From NCBI GenBank assembly GCA_021297895.1, contig JAJTHN010000010.1, forward strand, positions 62,001 through 126,000: a stretch of DNA of 64,000 nucleotides, read 5' to 3'. The notes below the pieces were generated by a model. The model saw nothing but the letters and a program-made list of their open reading frames with translations, did no database searches and was not told the DNA's origin. Shown here one piece after another: positions 1 through 8,885 of the stretch. Position 1 is the first letter of the stretch; each line of letters starts with the position of its first letter. Both the position numbers and the translations under genes were made by a program. This stretch comes from Phycisphaeraceae bacterium (lineage in GTDB: Bacteria > Planctomycetota > Phycisphaerae > Phycisphaerales > UBA1924).

Positions 1-708
1 GCCGGCGCTGCGAGCGCGTTCGGCGATGCCGGGCCAGATCGCCGCGAGCATGGGCAGGTTCTTCTCAACGCTGACGCGTCCGGCGTAGAGCACGCGAACG
101 GAGCCGGAGGGGCACCCAAGGCGCGACATGAGCGCATCGTCGCGCGGACCGGGTGAGAAGGTCGCGGTGTCGATGCCCGGGCGCAGGGTGACCACGCGAT
201 CCTCGGGCAGGCCAAGGGCCATGACCGGCGCGCGGTACGCGCCGGAGCGTGTGAGCACGAGGTCGAACGGGCGGTAGAACCACTTCATGACGCGTGTGCA
301 GATCCAGTCGAGCACGCGGTCGTCAAGCAGCATGTTGACGTACGCGGGAAAATCCGTGTGATACGTCGCGACCAGCGGGATGCCGAGTTGCCGGGCCAGG
401 CGCCGGCCCAGCACGCCGACGGGGCCGGGTGTCGAGATGTGGATCGCATCGGGCCTGAGCCATCGGCACCATCGGCCCAGCAGCACGCCGTCGGGCCAGG
501 CCAGTTCGAGGTTGGGATACCCGGGCATCGGCTGCGCGTATCGCGGGGGGATGTTGATGAGTGTTGGTCGATCGGGAATGGTCAGCCGCGTGCTGGTCAG
601 GACGTGGAGCGACTTGCCGGTCAGGTGGGCCTGCGTGTCCATGTTGCGGATGAAGCGGGAAACGCCGTTGACGTCGCCAAGCGTGTCGGTGAACAGGACG
701 ACGCGCAT
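1..708 (-). CDS. GT4-family glycosyltransferase, C-terminal part missing (window edge)
   Basis: The reading frame is open from an ATG at 708 to the window edge (236 codons), so only the N-terminal Rossmann domain and the start of the second domain are present. The N-terminus FTDTLGDVNGVSRFIR, then HISTPGPVG and TYHTDFPAYV, are typical of GT4 enzymes of the SqdX/PimB/DgdA type, which transfer a sugar from a nucleotide donor to a lipid or similar acceptor at the cytoplasmic membrane. The nucleotide-sugar binding E-x7-E motif would lie beyond the edge. It sits 48 nt downstream of the LptF/LptG-like gene on the same strand, so co-transcription is likely. Family call firm; acceptor unknown. Confidence 0.8.
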   Translation of the reverse strand, partial: MRVVLFTDTLGDVNGVSRFIRNMDTQAHLTGKSLHVLTSTRLTIPDRPTLINIPPRYAQPMPGYPNLELAWPDGVLLGRWCRWLRPDAIHISTPGPVGVLGRRLARQLGIPLVATYHTDFPAYVNMLLDDRVLDWICTRVMKWFYRPFDLVLTRSGAYRAPVMALGLPEDRVVTLRPGIDTATFSPGPRDDALMSRLGCPSGSVRVLYAGRVSVEKNLPMLAAIWPGIAERARSAG

Positions 709-756
709 CGAACGAGTGCTCCGGTCGGCGTGGTGTGCGGCGGGACGAGGCGGGGA

Positions 757-2478
757 TCAGCGTTGGGCGAGGATTCGATACTGATAGAAGCAGAAGAGCG
801 AGAGCCCGATGACGCCGGCGTACAGCACGGGCAGGCCGGCCAGGCCGTAGGTGTGCACCATGCGCTGCCCGCCGGAGATCGACAGCACGCAGACCAGCGC
901 GGGCAGGAACGCCCAGAGGTACACGGCCAGCGGGAGCGAGTCGCGCAGGCGCATGCCCAGCACCGCGCCGAGGACGACCATCACGCCGCAGGTCAGGCTC
1001 GCGGCCAGACGCTCGTGGGCCTTGGAGAGGATCTCGCGGCGGGCGTCATCGATCTGTGCCTGGAGGGAGTCGATGGTGCTGCGAAGGGGTGCATCGTCGG
1101 CGGTCGAAGCGCCGGAGGAGAGTTTGGCGCGGCCTTTGGCCAGCAGGACGGATGAGCGTTCGGCGAGCAGTTCGGGCAGCGGATCGGGCGAGGGAACGAG
1201 GTTGGTGACGGCGTATCGGGACACGATGCCCCCCATGCCGCGGGTGGGCTCCTGCTCGGCGGGCTGGCCGAGGGCTTCGCTGAGTGCGGGCGATGCGCCG
1301 GTGGTGCGGACATTCTCCATCAGCACGCTGGCGAGGCTTCGGCTGGCGTCGGGCATGATGGGCAGCGTGAGGAAGGCGCGTTCGGCGCGGTGGGTGCGGG
1401 TGCGGCTGTCCTCGGTGATGACGGAGACCTCGACCGGGCCGCCGCGTGTGCCGGGCGTGAGGATGAAGCCCGCGTCCCCATCCGGGGCGGCGGCGAGTCC
1501 CGCGGCGCGGACGACGATCAGGCGGTTGCCGGCGTCGCGCAGGGTCAGGCGGCCATCGCGATCGAGCGTGCGACGCCAGGCATCGAAGGCCTCGCGCTCG
1601 GCGATGCGTTGAGCCAGCACGCGGCGGGAACTGTCGATGATGTTGAGCCGTTCGGGCTCTTCGAGCGTCGCGAGCATTTCGCCAAGCGAGAGGTACTTGG
1701 GATCGTCGGTGAATGTCGAGGGAATGCGGTAGACGATGGAGGTTTCTTCGACCTGCGAGAGCCCGCGCTGCTCGCGTCCGCCGACGCTGTCGCGCAGGCG
1801 CATGACGATCGCGGTCTGGCCCTGGTCGCGTACGGCGGTGCTCTCGCGATAGAGCCAGACCTCAGCGAAGCGGGCGGAGGCTTCCCACGTGGGCTTGCCG
1901 TCGGAGTCCAGTTCCACCGCGAGCACGCCCGAGAGCAGGAACCGCTGGAAGGCGCGCGAGCCGGGCTCGGGCTCGAGGCGATTGAACGTGTCGGCGTACA
2001 GCAGGCGGTCGCCGAGGCGGATGGCCTGACCCCGACCAACGCTGGAGGAGATCAGACGCGAGGCGTCCTGAGCGACCAGTTCCTGCATGGCGCGGAGGAG
2101 GCGGGGCATGGCCTGATCGGCCAGCAGGCCGACGAAGATGGCCAGGATGAGGCCCGAGACCGCCGCCGGCACGAGCATGGTGCGGTACGCGATCCCGCCG
2201 GCGCTCGTGGCGACGACTTCGTTGTCCTGCGCCATTCGGTGATACACGAGTGTCGCGGCGAAGAGGGCGGCAAAGGGCAGGGCGTACTGCATCATGGGCA
2301 CGCTGGCCATGAGCATGAAGCGCACGGCGTCGGCCGGCCCGATGAGCCCGTCGGCCAGCGGCTTGATCGTGATCGCAAAGGCGATGACCACGACCAGCAC
2401 CGAGCCGGTCAGCAGCAGGAGTTTCCAGAACTCCCGGCTGATGAACCGCCACAGGATGGCCGGACGCACAAGCCTCAT
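757..2478 (-). CDS. LptF/LptG-family (YjgP/YjgQ) lipopolysaccharide export permease, enlarged
   Basis: 573 residues from the ATG at 2478. I chose this start because MRLVRPAILWRFISREFWKL runs directly into the first membrane helix, as in LptF/LptG; the upstream in-frame codons to 2622 look like leader. There are about three membrane helices in the first 110 residues, a long soluble middle region and three helices at the C-terminus, the layout of Lpt permeases that extract lipopolysaccharide from the inner membrane together with LptB. The family is usually about 360 residues, so the periplasmic region carries roughly 200 extra residues, including a predicted coiled-coil stretch just before the C-terminal helices. 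No lptB or lptC is nearby. It diverges from murE. Confidence 0.78.
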   Translation of the reverse strand: MRLVRPAILWRFISREFWKLLLLTGSVLVVVIAFAITIKPLADGLIGPADAVRFMLMASVPMMQYALPFAALFAATLVYHRMAQDNEVVATSAGGIAYRTMLVPAAVSGLILAIFVGLLADQAMPRLLRAMQELVAQDASRLISSSVGRGQAIRLGDRLLYADTFNRLEPEPGSRAFQRFLLSGVLAVELDSDGKPTWEASARFAEVWLYRESTAVRDQGQTAIVMRLRDSVGGREQRGLSQVEETSIVYRIPSTFTDDPKYLSLGEMLATLEEPERLNIIDSSRRVLAQRIAEREAFDAWRRTLDRDGRLTLRDAGNRLIVVRAAGLAAAPDGDAGFILTPGTRGGPVEVSVITEDSRTRTHRAERAFLTLPIMPDASRSLASVLMENVRTTGASPALSEALGQPAEQEPTRGMGGIVSRYAVTNLVPSPDPLPELLAERSSVLLAKGRAKLSSGASTADDAPLRSTIDSLQAQIDDARREILSKAHERLAASLTCGVMVVLGAVLGMRLRDSLPLAVYLWAFLPALVCVLSISGGQRMVHTYGLAGLPVLYAGVIGLSLFCFYQYRILAQR

Positions 2479-2663
2479 GCGAGTGAAGATAGGTTCATGT
2501 GCGGGTGCGAGCGCGGCGGGATTGATAGTTGAGCGGTCTGGCCATGCCGGCCCGAGCGAACACGGCGCGAAATGTGCGCTCGCGAGCGGGTGAGGGTCGA
2601 TACCAGCGATAATGGCGGACACGTGACCCCCGGCGGGCGGCCGGGCAGGAGGATCCTGCGCAC

Positions 2664-4421
2664 ATGCTTCTGGGGCAACTCATCTCTGGGCTGGCGATCA
2701 GCGTCGAAGCGCCGGGCGGCCCCGCCAGCGCGGCCGGAGACTGGTCGGCGATCCGCATCACCGACATTACCGAGGACTCCCGCACCGTCATGCCCGGCTC
2801 GCTGTTCATCGCCCGCAAGGGCGAGCGCAGCGATGGGCGGGCCTTTGCCTCCGGTGCGGCGCGGGCCGGCGCGGCGGCCGTTCTGAGCGAGACGCCCGCC
2901 CCGGCGCTCCACCTCGGTCCGCACGATGCCGCGCCGGTGATGCTCACGACCGACAATCTGCCGCTGATCACGGCCCAGTTGGCCGAGCGGTTCTACGGCT
3001 CGCCGGCATCGAAGTTGGCGATGGTGGGCGTGACAGGGACCAACGGCAAGACCACGATCGCGTTTCTGATCCATCGGCTGCTGAACGACCTGGGCGTTCG
3101 GACGGGGATGATGGGCACGGTGCTGATCGATGATGGGACGGAGGTCGCCGCGGCGCAGTTGACGACACCGATGGCGCTGGAGGTGAGCCTGACGCTCTCG
3201 CGGATGGTGGAAGCGGGGTGCTCGGCGTGCGTGATGGAGGCGTCGAGCCACGCGCTGGACCAGTGCCGCGTGGGGGCGCCGGGCGGCGCGCGGTTCCGAA
3301 TCGGCGTGTTCACGAACCTGACGCACGACCATCTGGACTATCACGGGACGATGGAGCGGTACGCCGATGCCAAGGCGGTGCTGTTCGCGGGGCTGCCGAC
3401 GGCCGAGCAGGGCGGGCTGGCGATTGTCAACGCCGATGATGAGTGGAGCGAGCGGATGATCCGCGACACGCGTGCGCGTGTGGTTCGCTGCACGATGCGT
3501 ACGCGTCACAGCGCGGGCGAGCCGGTCGCCGATTGGAGCGAGCGGATCATCGGCGGCGACCTGACCGGAACGCAGGTGGAGATCTTCGGCCCGTGGCGCT
3601 CGGCGGGGGGCGAGCCGTGGCGGGTGCGCCTGCCGCTGATCGGCGCGCACAACGTGATGAATGCGTTGCAGGCCGCGGCGGTGGTGGTTGGGTTGGGGAT
3701 TGATGAGGCCCGGGTGCGTGATGCGCTCGGGCGAGTGGCCGCGCCGCCGGGGCGTCTGGAGCCGGTTTCTCCGCCGGAGAGCCCGCTGGCGGTGTTCGTG
3801 GATTACGCCCATACGGACGATGCGTTGCGCCGGGTGCTCACGCTGATGCGGGCGACGGTCGCGGCGCGCGGCAAGGGGCGGCTGTGGTGCGTCTTCGGCT
3901 GCGGCGGGGATCGCGACCGCACCAAGCGGCCCAAGATGGGTGCGCTCGCCGCGGAACTGAGCGATGTGGCGATCATCACCAGCGACAACCCGCGGCGCGA
4001 GAACCCGCGGACGATCATCGATGAGATTCTCGCGGGCGTGCGGCCGGAGTGGCGCTCGCGCGTGATCATCGAGGAAGACCGGGCGCTGGCGATCGCGCGG
4101 GCCGTCGCGGGCGCGAGCGAGGGCGACATGGTGCTTATCGCCGGCAAAGGCCACGAGGAGTATCAGATCGTGCCCGACGGCAAGGGTTCCACGATCAAGA
4201 AGGACTTCAGCGATCGCCAGGAAGCACGCAAAGCACTGAGCGCTCGCGGCATCGAGCCCGGTGAGCATCCGACGGCGGTTTATGTCGCGGCCAGGCACTC
4301 CCTGGCGCAGACCGCGGCTCACGCGCGGGCTCACGCGCCGGTGCAGCGCACGCGCCCGTCGGGACACGGGCCGGGCGATGCGCACGGCCGCACGCCCGGA
4401 CAGGGCGGAGGCCCGGCGTGA
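2664..4421 (+). CDS. murE: UDP-MurNAc-L-Ala-D-Glu: meso-diaminopimelate ligase (MurE)
   Basis: 585 residues. Cytoplasmic ATP-dependent ligase that adds the third residue of the peptidoglycan stem peptide. The Mur ligase P-loop TGTNGKTT is at 124-131, the YADAKAVLF segment carrying the lysine expected to be carbamylated is near 237, and GKGHE is at 494-498. DNPRRE at 441-446 is the motif associated with meso-DAP rather than L-lysine specificity, so a DAP-type, Gram-negative wall is expected. About 50 residues of low-complexity Ala/Arg/Gly-rich sequence follow the normal end of the family. Its stop overlaps the GTG start of murF by 4 nt (GTGA at 4418-4421), implying translational coupling. Confidence 0.95.
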   Translation: MLLGQLISGLAISVEAPGGPASAAGDWSAIRITDITEDSRTVMPGSLFIARKGERSDGRAFASGAARAGAAAVLSETPAPALHLGPHDAAPVMLTTDNLPLITAQLAERFYGSPASKLAMVGVTGTNGKTTIAFLIHRLLNDLGVRTGMMGTVLIDDGTEVAAAQLTTPMALEVSLTLSRMVEAGCSACVMEASSHALDQCRVGAPGGARFRIGVFTNLTHDHLDYHGTMERYADAKAVLFAGLPTAEQGGLAIVNADDEWSERMIRDTRARVVRCTMRTRHSAGEPVADWSERIIGGDLTGTQVEIFGPWRSAGGEPWRVRLPLIGAHNVMNALQAAAVVVGLGIDEARVRDALGRVAAPPGRLEPVSPPESPLAVFVDYAHTDDALRRVLTLMRATVAARGKGRLWCVFGCGGDRDRTKRPKMGALAAELSDVAIITSDNPRRENPRTIIDEILAGVRPEWRSRVIIEEDRALAIARAVAGASEGDMVLIAGKGHEEYQIVPDGKGSTIKKDFSDRQEARKALSARGIEPGEHPTAVYVAARHSLAQTAAHARAHAPVQRTRPSGHGPGDAHGRTPGQGGGPA

Positions 4422-5959
4422 ACTTCTGGACACCCGACTCCCTGCGCAGCGCCTCCGGCGGCACCTTTGTGCTCAGGCCCGACCCGGGCGCGGGCGGAGC
4501 GCCGCCCGCTTTGCAGGGGCTCTCGATCGATTCGCGGTCCATCCTGCCGGGACAGGCGTTCATGGCCATCCGCGGCGAGCGGTTCGATGCACATGAGTTC
4601 GTCTACGAGGTCGCCGCGGCGGGCTGTCCGCTGATCTTCATCGAGCGCGATGTGGACCTGTCGCGCCTGCGCGAGGGTGTGCGTGTTCCGCCGGTGGTCA
4701 TCCGTGTTTCCGAGGCGCGGAAAGCTCTCGGGCGGCTCGCGCACGCGTATCGCCGATCGCTGACGCGCACGCGTGTGATCGCCGTCTGCGGCAGCAACGG
4801 CAAGACCACGACCGTCCGGCTCATCGATGCGGTGCTGGCCTCGCGCCTGAGCGGCAGCGCAAGCAAGAAGAGCTTCAACAACGACATCGGCGTGCCGCTG
4901 ACGATTCTGGGCGCATCGCCGACGGACCAGTACCTCATCTGCGAGGTCGGCACCAACGCGCCGGGCGAGATCGCGCATCTGGCCGGCATTGTCGAGCCCG
5001 ACGTGAGCGTGATCACGAGCATCGGGCGAGAACACCTTGAGTTGCTCGGCGGGCTCGATGGTGTGGCACAGGAAGAGTCCGCGATCGTTCGCGGCACGCG
5101 TTCTGGCGGGCTCGCGCTGGTCATCGGCGATTCGCCCGAACTTGCGCGGCAGGTCCGCGATGGGGTCGGCGGCGTGGCCGTCATGACCTTCGGGCTTGGT
5201 GAGGGCTGCATGCTCCGAGTGACCGAGCCGCGCGTGGAGGCCGATCCTGCCGCGGGTGTGTCGGCGGGTGCGCCGGTCGGAACCAGTTTCTCGCTCAACG
5301 GGCGCGGGCGGTACTTCGTGCCGCTGCCGGGCATGCACAACGCGACCAACGCGGCCGCGGCGATCGGCGTCGCGAGAAGACTGGGCGTGGATGAGCAGTC
5401 GATCGTCGAGGCGCTGCGAAACGCTCGCGGACCGGAGATGCGGTGGGACCGCTCGCGTGTGCTGCTGGCGAGCGATCCGTCGCGCCCCGTGGATGTGATC
5501 AACGACGCGTACAACGCCAACCCCGAATCCATGCTCGCGAGCCTGCGCACGCTCGCGGCGGTGCTCGCGAGCGCTCCGCGCGGGCGTCGCGTGATCATTC
5601 TTGGCGAGATGCGCGAGCTCGGTGCGGGCTCGGTCGCGCTGCACGAGGAAGTCGGGCGCGAGGTCGGGACACTCGGGCTGATCGGTCGCGATGATGCGCT
5701 GATCGTCGTCGGCGCGGGTGGGCCGCATTACGCGCGGGCGGCGGTCGCGGCGGGTGTTCCCGGTTCGAGCGTGGTCGAACTGGCCGATGCGAGCCCCGAG
5801 CGGGCGGCGGTGGCCGCGGCGATGGTCCGTCCGGGGGACACGGTGCTGCTCAAGGGCTCGCGGGCGGTGGGGCTGGAGCGGATCGTCAAGCACCTCAGCG
5901 GCGTGGTGCCGACGATTGCCGCGGGGCTGGGAGCGGGCGCAGCCGGTGCACCGGCGTAG
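4418..5959 (+). CDS. murF: UDP-MurNAc-tripeptide: D-Ala-D-Ala ligase (MurF)
   Basis: 513 residues from a GTG that overlaps the murE stop. It adds D-Ala-D-Ala to UDP-MurNAc-tripeptide, completing the pentapeptide in the cytoplasm. The P-loop CGSNGKTTT is at 124-132, FNNDIGVPLT at about 153-162 and DAYNANPES at 363-371, all Mur-ligase signatures with MurF-type spacing. Length is slightly above the usual 450 residues. It lies between murE and mraY, the classical dcw order, although the rest of dcw (ftsW, murG, murC, ftsZ) is not visible within the window. Confidence 0.95.
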   Translation: MNFWTPDSLRSASGGTFVLRPDPGAGGAPPALQGLSIDSRSILPGQAFMAIRGERFDAHEFVYEVAAAGCPLIFIERDVDLSRLREGVRVPPVVIRVSEARKALGRLAHAYRRSLTRTRVIAVCGSNGKTTTVRLIDAVLASRLSGSASKKSFNNDIGVPLTILGASPTDQYLICEVGTNAPGEIAHLAGIVEPDVSVITSIGREHLELLGGLDGVAQEESAIVRGTRSGGLALVIGDSPELARQVRDGVGGVAVMTFGLGEGCMLRVTEPRVEADPAAGVSAGAPVGTSFSLNGRGRYFVPLPGMHNATNAAAAIGVARRLGVDEQSIVEALRNARGPEMRWDRSRVLLASDPSRPVDVINDAYNANPESMLASLRTLAAVLASAPRGRRVIILGEMRELGAGSVALHEEVGREVGTLGLIGRDDALIVVGAGGPHYARAAVAAGVPGSSVVELADASPERAAVAAAMVRPGDTVLLKGSRAVGLERIVKHLSGVVPTIAAGLGAGAAGAPA

Positions 5960-6034
5960 CGCCGCGTCAGCCGCGGACCACCCGCCCGAGCAACCTTCCC
6001 GACGATCCTCCGACCGACAGGACGCACGCCAGAG

Positions 6035-7207
6035 ATGTACACGATCTACGACCAGTTCATCCGCGACGCAATTCAGGGCAACTGGCTGCTCTCGTACCTG
6101 CAGGTGCTCGACCAGGTGCAGTTTCGGGCGCTGGGCGCGGCGATCATGTCGTTCTTCGTCGTCGTCCTCGCGGGAAAGCCGGTGATCGCGTGGCTCCGCC
6201 GGAAGAAGATCGGCGATGCGGGCCTGAGTGATGCGGCGGCGCTGGCCGCGGCGGCGGGCAGCAAGAAGGATGTGCCCACGATGGGAGGCGTGCTCATCGT
6301 CGGCGCGATCGTGCTGTCAACGATTCTGTGGTGTGACCTGAGCAACCACTACGTGCTCTTTGCGATGGTTGTCGCCATCTGGCTCGCGGTTCTTGGCGGG
6401 TTTGATGACTGGCTGAAACTCACCGCGGCCCAGCGTCCCGGCGCGAGCCGTCAGGGCCTGTACGCGTGGGAGAAACTGGTCTTTCAGCTCGGGCTCGGCG
6501 CGCTCATCGGCTACTTCGCGTACAGCCACGGCAACACCGAGGCCCCGGGCGATCTGGCGCACGTGCTCAATCTGCCGTTCCAGAAGACGTTCGAGTCCAG
6601 CGATGGTCCGGTGAGTCCGAACCTGATTTACCTGAGCCTCGGCGCGTACATGCTGCTGTCAACGCTCATGATCGCGGGCCTGAGCAATGCGGTGAACATC
6701 ACCGACGGCATGGACGGACTGGCCGCGGGCATCAGTGCCGCGGTAGGGCTGGGCGTGCTGGTGATGGCGGTGGTCGCAGGTACGCGCGCTTGGTCGCAGT
6801 ACCTGCTGGTGCCGTACGTTGCCGGGAGCGATGAACTGGCGGTGGTGGCCGGCGCGCTCGCGGGGTCGTGCCTGGGCTTCCTGTGGTTCAATTGCCTGCC
6901 CGCGAGCGTTTTCATGGGCGATACGGGTTCGCTGGCGCTGGGCGGGCTGATCGGGTACTTCGCGGTGGTGGTGCGGCAGGAACTGCTGGTGCTGTTCATG
7001 TGCATCGTGTTCATCGCGGAGATCGCCAGCGTGGTGATCCAGGTCACGGTGTTCAAGCTGACCAAGGGCAAGCGCGTGTTCAAGTGCGCGCCGTACCACC
7101 ATCACCTGCACATACTGGGCTGGCGCGAGGGGCAGGTTGTCGCCCGGTTCTGGATCATCAGCATCCTGCTGGTTGTCACCGCGCTGGCGACGATCAAGCT
7201 GCGCTGA
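6035..7207 (+). CDS. mraY: Phospho-N-acetylmuramoyl-pentapeptide transferase (MraY)
   Basis: 390 residues with about ten hydrophobic segments. It transfers phospho-MurNAc-pentapeptide from UDP to undecaprenyl phosphate, making lipid I in the cytoplasmic membrane. The signatures are all present: PTMGG at 81-85, the metal-binding GGFDDWLK at 121-128, NAVNITDGMDGLA at 218-230, FMGDTGSLALGG at 293-304 and the histidine-rich HHHLHILGW at 355-363. It starts 75 nt after murF, so it probably shares that transcript. It ends 30 nt before a convergent gene. Confidence 0.95.
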   Translation: MYTIYDQFIRDAIQGNWLLSYLQVLDQVQFRALGAAIMSFFVVVLAGKPVIAWLRRKKIGDAGLSDAAALAAAAGSKKDVPTMGGVLIVGAIVLSTILWCDLSNHYVLFAMVVAIWLAVLGGFDDWLKLTAAQRPGASRQGLYAWEKLVFQLGLGALIGYFAYSHGNTEAPGDLAHVLNLPFQKTFESSDGPVSPNLIYLSLGAYMLLSTLMIAGLSNAVNITDGMDGLAAGISAAVGLGVLVMAVVAGTRAWSQYLLVPYVAGSDELAVVAGALAGSCLGFLWFNCLPASVFMGDTGSLALGGLIGYFAVVVRQELLVLFMCIVFIAEIASVVIQVTVFKLTKGKRVFKCAPYHHHLHILGWREGQVVARFWIISILLVVTALATIKLR

Positions 7208-7237
7208 CTTGCCGAGGCGACGGGGCGGCGCGATTGC

Positions 7238-8809
7238 TCAGCGGGCCCGCTCGCTCGGCCGCCACGATCTCGCGATCGTTCGCGCTCGTTCGGCACCGGC
7301 TTCCATTGCGCGGGCGTACGCCTGCACACCGGCGATCTTGGCCGCATCTTCCGGACTGATCTTCAGCGCCGCCGCGTCGGCGCTGGTGCGGATGCAGAAC
7401 CCGACCATGTCCGCGGGCAACCCGTCGCTCATGAAGGTCGTGCGCAGCGTCGAGATCACCGCGCGGTAGCGCATCTGCGGCGTCGCTTCGGAGTCTTCCC
7501 ACGCCTCGAGAATCGTGCCGGATGCCTCGGTGTGATTGACCAGATCGATCGCGAGGTCGGTGTCGCTCTCGAAAGTCGCCCATGAATCGGTGCCGAAGAG
7601 GGCATCGCGCACGGCGAGGATGTGCCCGGCCCATGGGCCGATGTTGTCAAGGGTGCGATCGGGCCGCTTCGGAAGGGTCGCGGCGATAGCGCGGATGTGC
7701 TCGCCCGCGTGGGCCTCGATCTCCACGGCCAGTGCGAACGCCTCCTCGCGCTGTTCCGGCTGGATGTCCTTGAGAGCCCGAATGCCGGACTTGGGGTCGA
7801 AGCGCCGAAGCACCTCACGCGCGGCGCCCAGGGCGCGGATTGTGCCCGCTTCATTGCTCGCACGGGCGAGCGCCCGGGCGGCGCGCAGCGCATCGGCCGC
7901 GCTCTCGGTGCCCATGCCCGCGATGAAGTCGATCGCATCGCTGGCCCCATCGAGCAGGCTTGCGTCCGGGCTGGCGGGGTCCGGCGGGGGCGCATCATCG
8001 AGCGGCGCGACACGCTGGAGCCTGACGGTGGACCAGCCGCCGATGGAGAGCAGGCTCTGGGCATCCTGAGATACGGAGTACGGCACGGACCGGTCGTCGA
8101 CCCGATGGACCATGACCACGGGGTGGATGAGATCGGGCAACTGGATCAGCGACTCGGGCCACACACCCCCGGAGACACTGGCGACCCCCGTGACCAGGCG
8201 TGGGAATGAGCGGAGAAACGCGATGGACATTCTTCCGCCGCCGCCGAAGCCGCAGAGGATGATCTGCCCGGTGGGGAACTGGCGCGCGACATCGAGGATG
8301 AAGTCGCGGAGCGCGGTCACGTCGCTGGTGCGCTGTCGCCAGGCGCGTGTGCCGTCGGTGACATCGAACTCTCCGCCCTCGCTGACGGCGTCGGGCACGA
8401 CGATGATGTTGCCGGAGCGGAACATCGCGTGCGGGAGCGAGCGCGTCGCCCACAAGCGATCGGTGCCGCTTGGGTGCATCACGATGATCAGATCGCCGGG
8501 TTTGGCGGGGTCGAGCCCCTTCGGCACGGACCAGAGATACCCAAGGTTGCCGCCTCGCTTGCCGTCGATGGTCAGGCCCTTGACGCGGCTGGTGGCCTGA
8601 TACCAGGTCATCGGCTGCGCGGTGTCGAGGCCCTCGCGCGGGCTGCGCTCGGAGATGTTCGGCGCGGCCGCGCTGGAGTCGGCTGGTGCCGTCGTTGGCG
8701 GCTGGGCCGCGAGCGGCGCAGCGGGGGTGAGTGCGATCGTCGCGGCGAGCATTCCGAGCGCGATTGCTCGGGGCGTGGCGGACCGGGACGAGTGGGGGGC
8801 GCGTGGCAT
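7238..8809 (-). CDS. Exported alpha/beta-hydrolase-fold protein of unknown substrate
   Basis: 523 residues from the ATG at 8809, which follows a good ribosome site (AAGGTGA) and begins a clear signal peptide (hydrophobic core ALGMLAATIAL, cleavage probably after PAAPLAAQ). An in-frame ATG at 8884 would bury that signal peptide. The first half looks like a polyhydroxybutyrate-depolymerase or dienelactone-hydrolase type fold: LIIVMHPSGTD at the start, CGFGGGGRMS in the position of the nucleophile elbow, and VVMVHRVDDRSVPY near the acid residue. The elbow reads G-F-G-G-G instead of G-x-S-x-G, so the catalytic serine appears to be missing. The second half is helical with no recognised domain. It is the gene downstream of the RRM-containing exported protein. 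Confidence 0.6.
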   Translation of the reverse strand: MPRAPHSSRSATPRAIALGMLAATIALTPAAPLAAQPPTTAPADSSAAAPNISERSPREGLDTAQPMTWYQATSRVKGLTIDGKRGGNLGYLWSVPKGLDPAKPGDLIIVMHPSGTDRLWATRSLPHAMFRSGNIIVVPDAVSEGGEFDVTDGTRAWRQRTSDVTALRDFILDVARQFPTGQIILCGFGGGGRMSIAFLRSFPRLVTGVASVSGGVWPESLIQLPDLIHPVVMVHRVDDRSVPYSVSQDAQSLLSIGGWSTVRLQRVAPLDDAPPPDPASPDASLLDGASDAIDFIAGMGTESAADALRAARALARASNEAGTIRALGAAREVLRRFDPKSGIRALKDIQPEQREEAFALAVEIEAHAGEHIRAIAATLPKRPDRTLDNIGPWAGHILAVRDALFGTDSWATFESDTDLAIDLVNHTEASGTILEAWEDSEATPQMRYRAVISTLRTTFMSDGLPADMVGFCIRTSADAAALKISPEDAAKIAGVQAYARAMEAGAERARTIARSWRPSERAR

Positions 8810-8848
8810 GTTCACCTTCTGCCGGGCCGCACGATTGCCAGCCCCTAT

Positions 8849-8882
8849 CCCTGGACCCGTTCCCCGGACCCGTTCCCTGGAC
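8849..8882. repeat. 13-nt tandem repeat, 2.6 copies
   Basis: Unit CCCTGGACCCGTT repeated with one mismatch and then a partial third copy. It lies between the stop of the toroid/RRM gene (8886) and the start of the downstream hydrolase-like gene (8809), inside the likely 5' leader of the latter. It could be simple slippage, or it could affect the spacing between the two genes. No known element is recognised. Confidence 0.7.
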
Positions 8883-8885
8883 ATG

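Noticed and set aside
2475-4433. 652-codon leftward frame across murE
   Set aside because: Arg/His/Pro-rich shadow of a GC-rich gene in the opposite frame; murE carries intact motifs.
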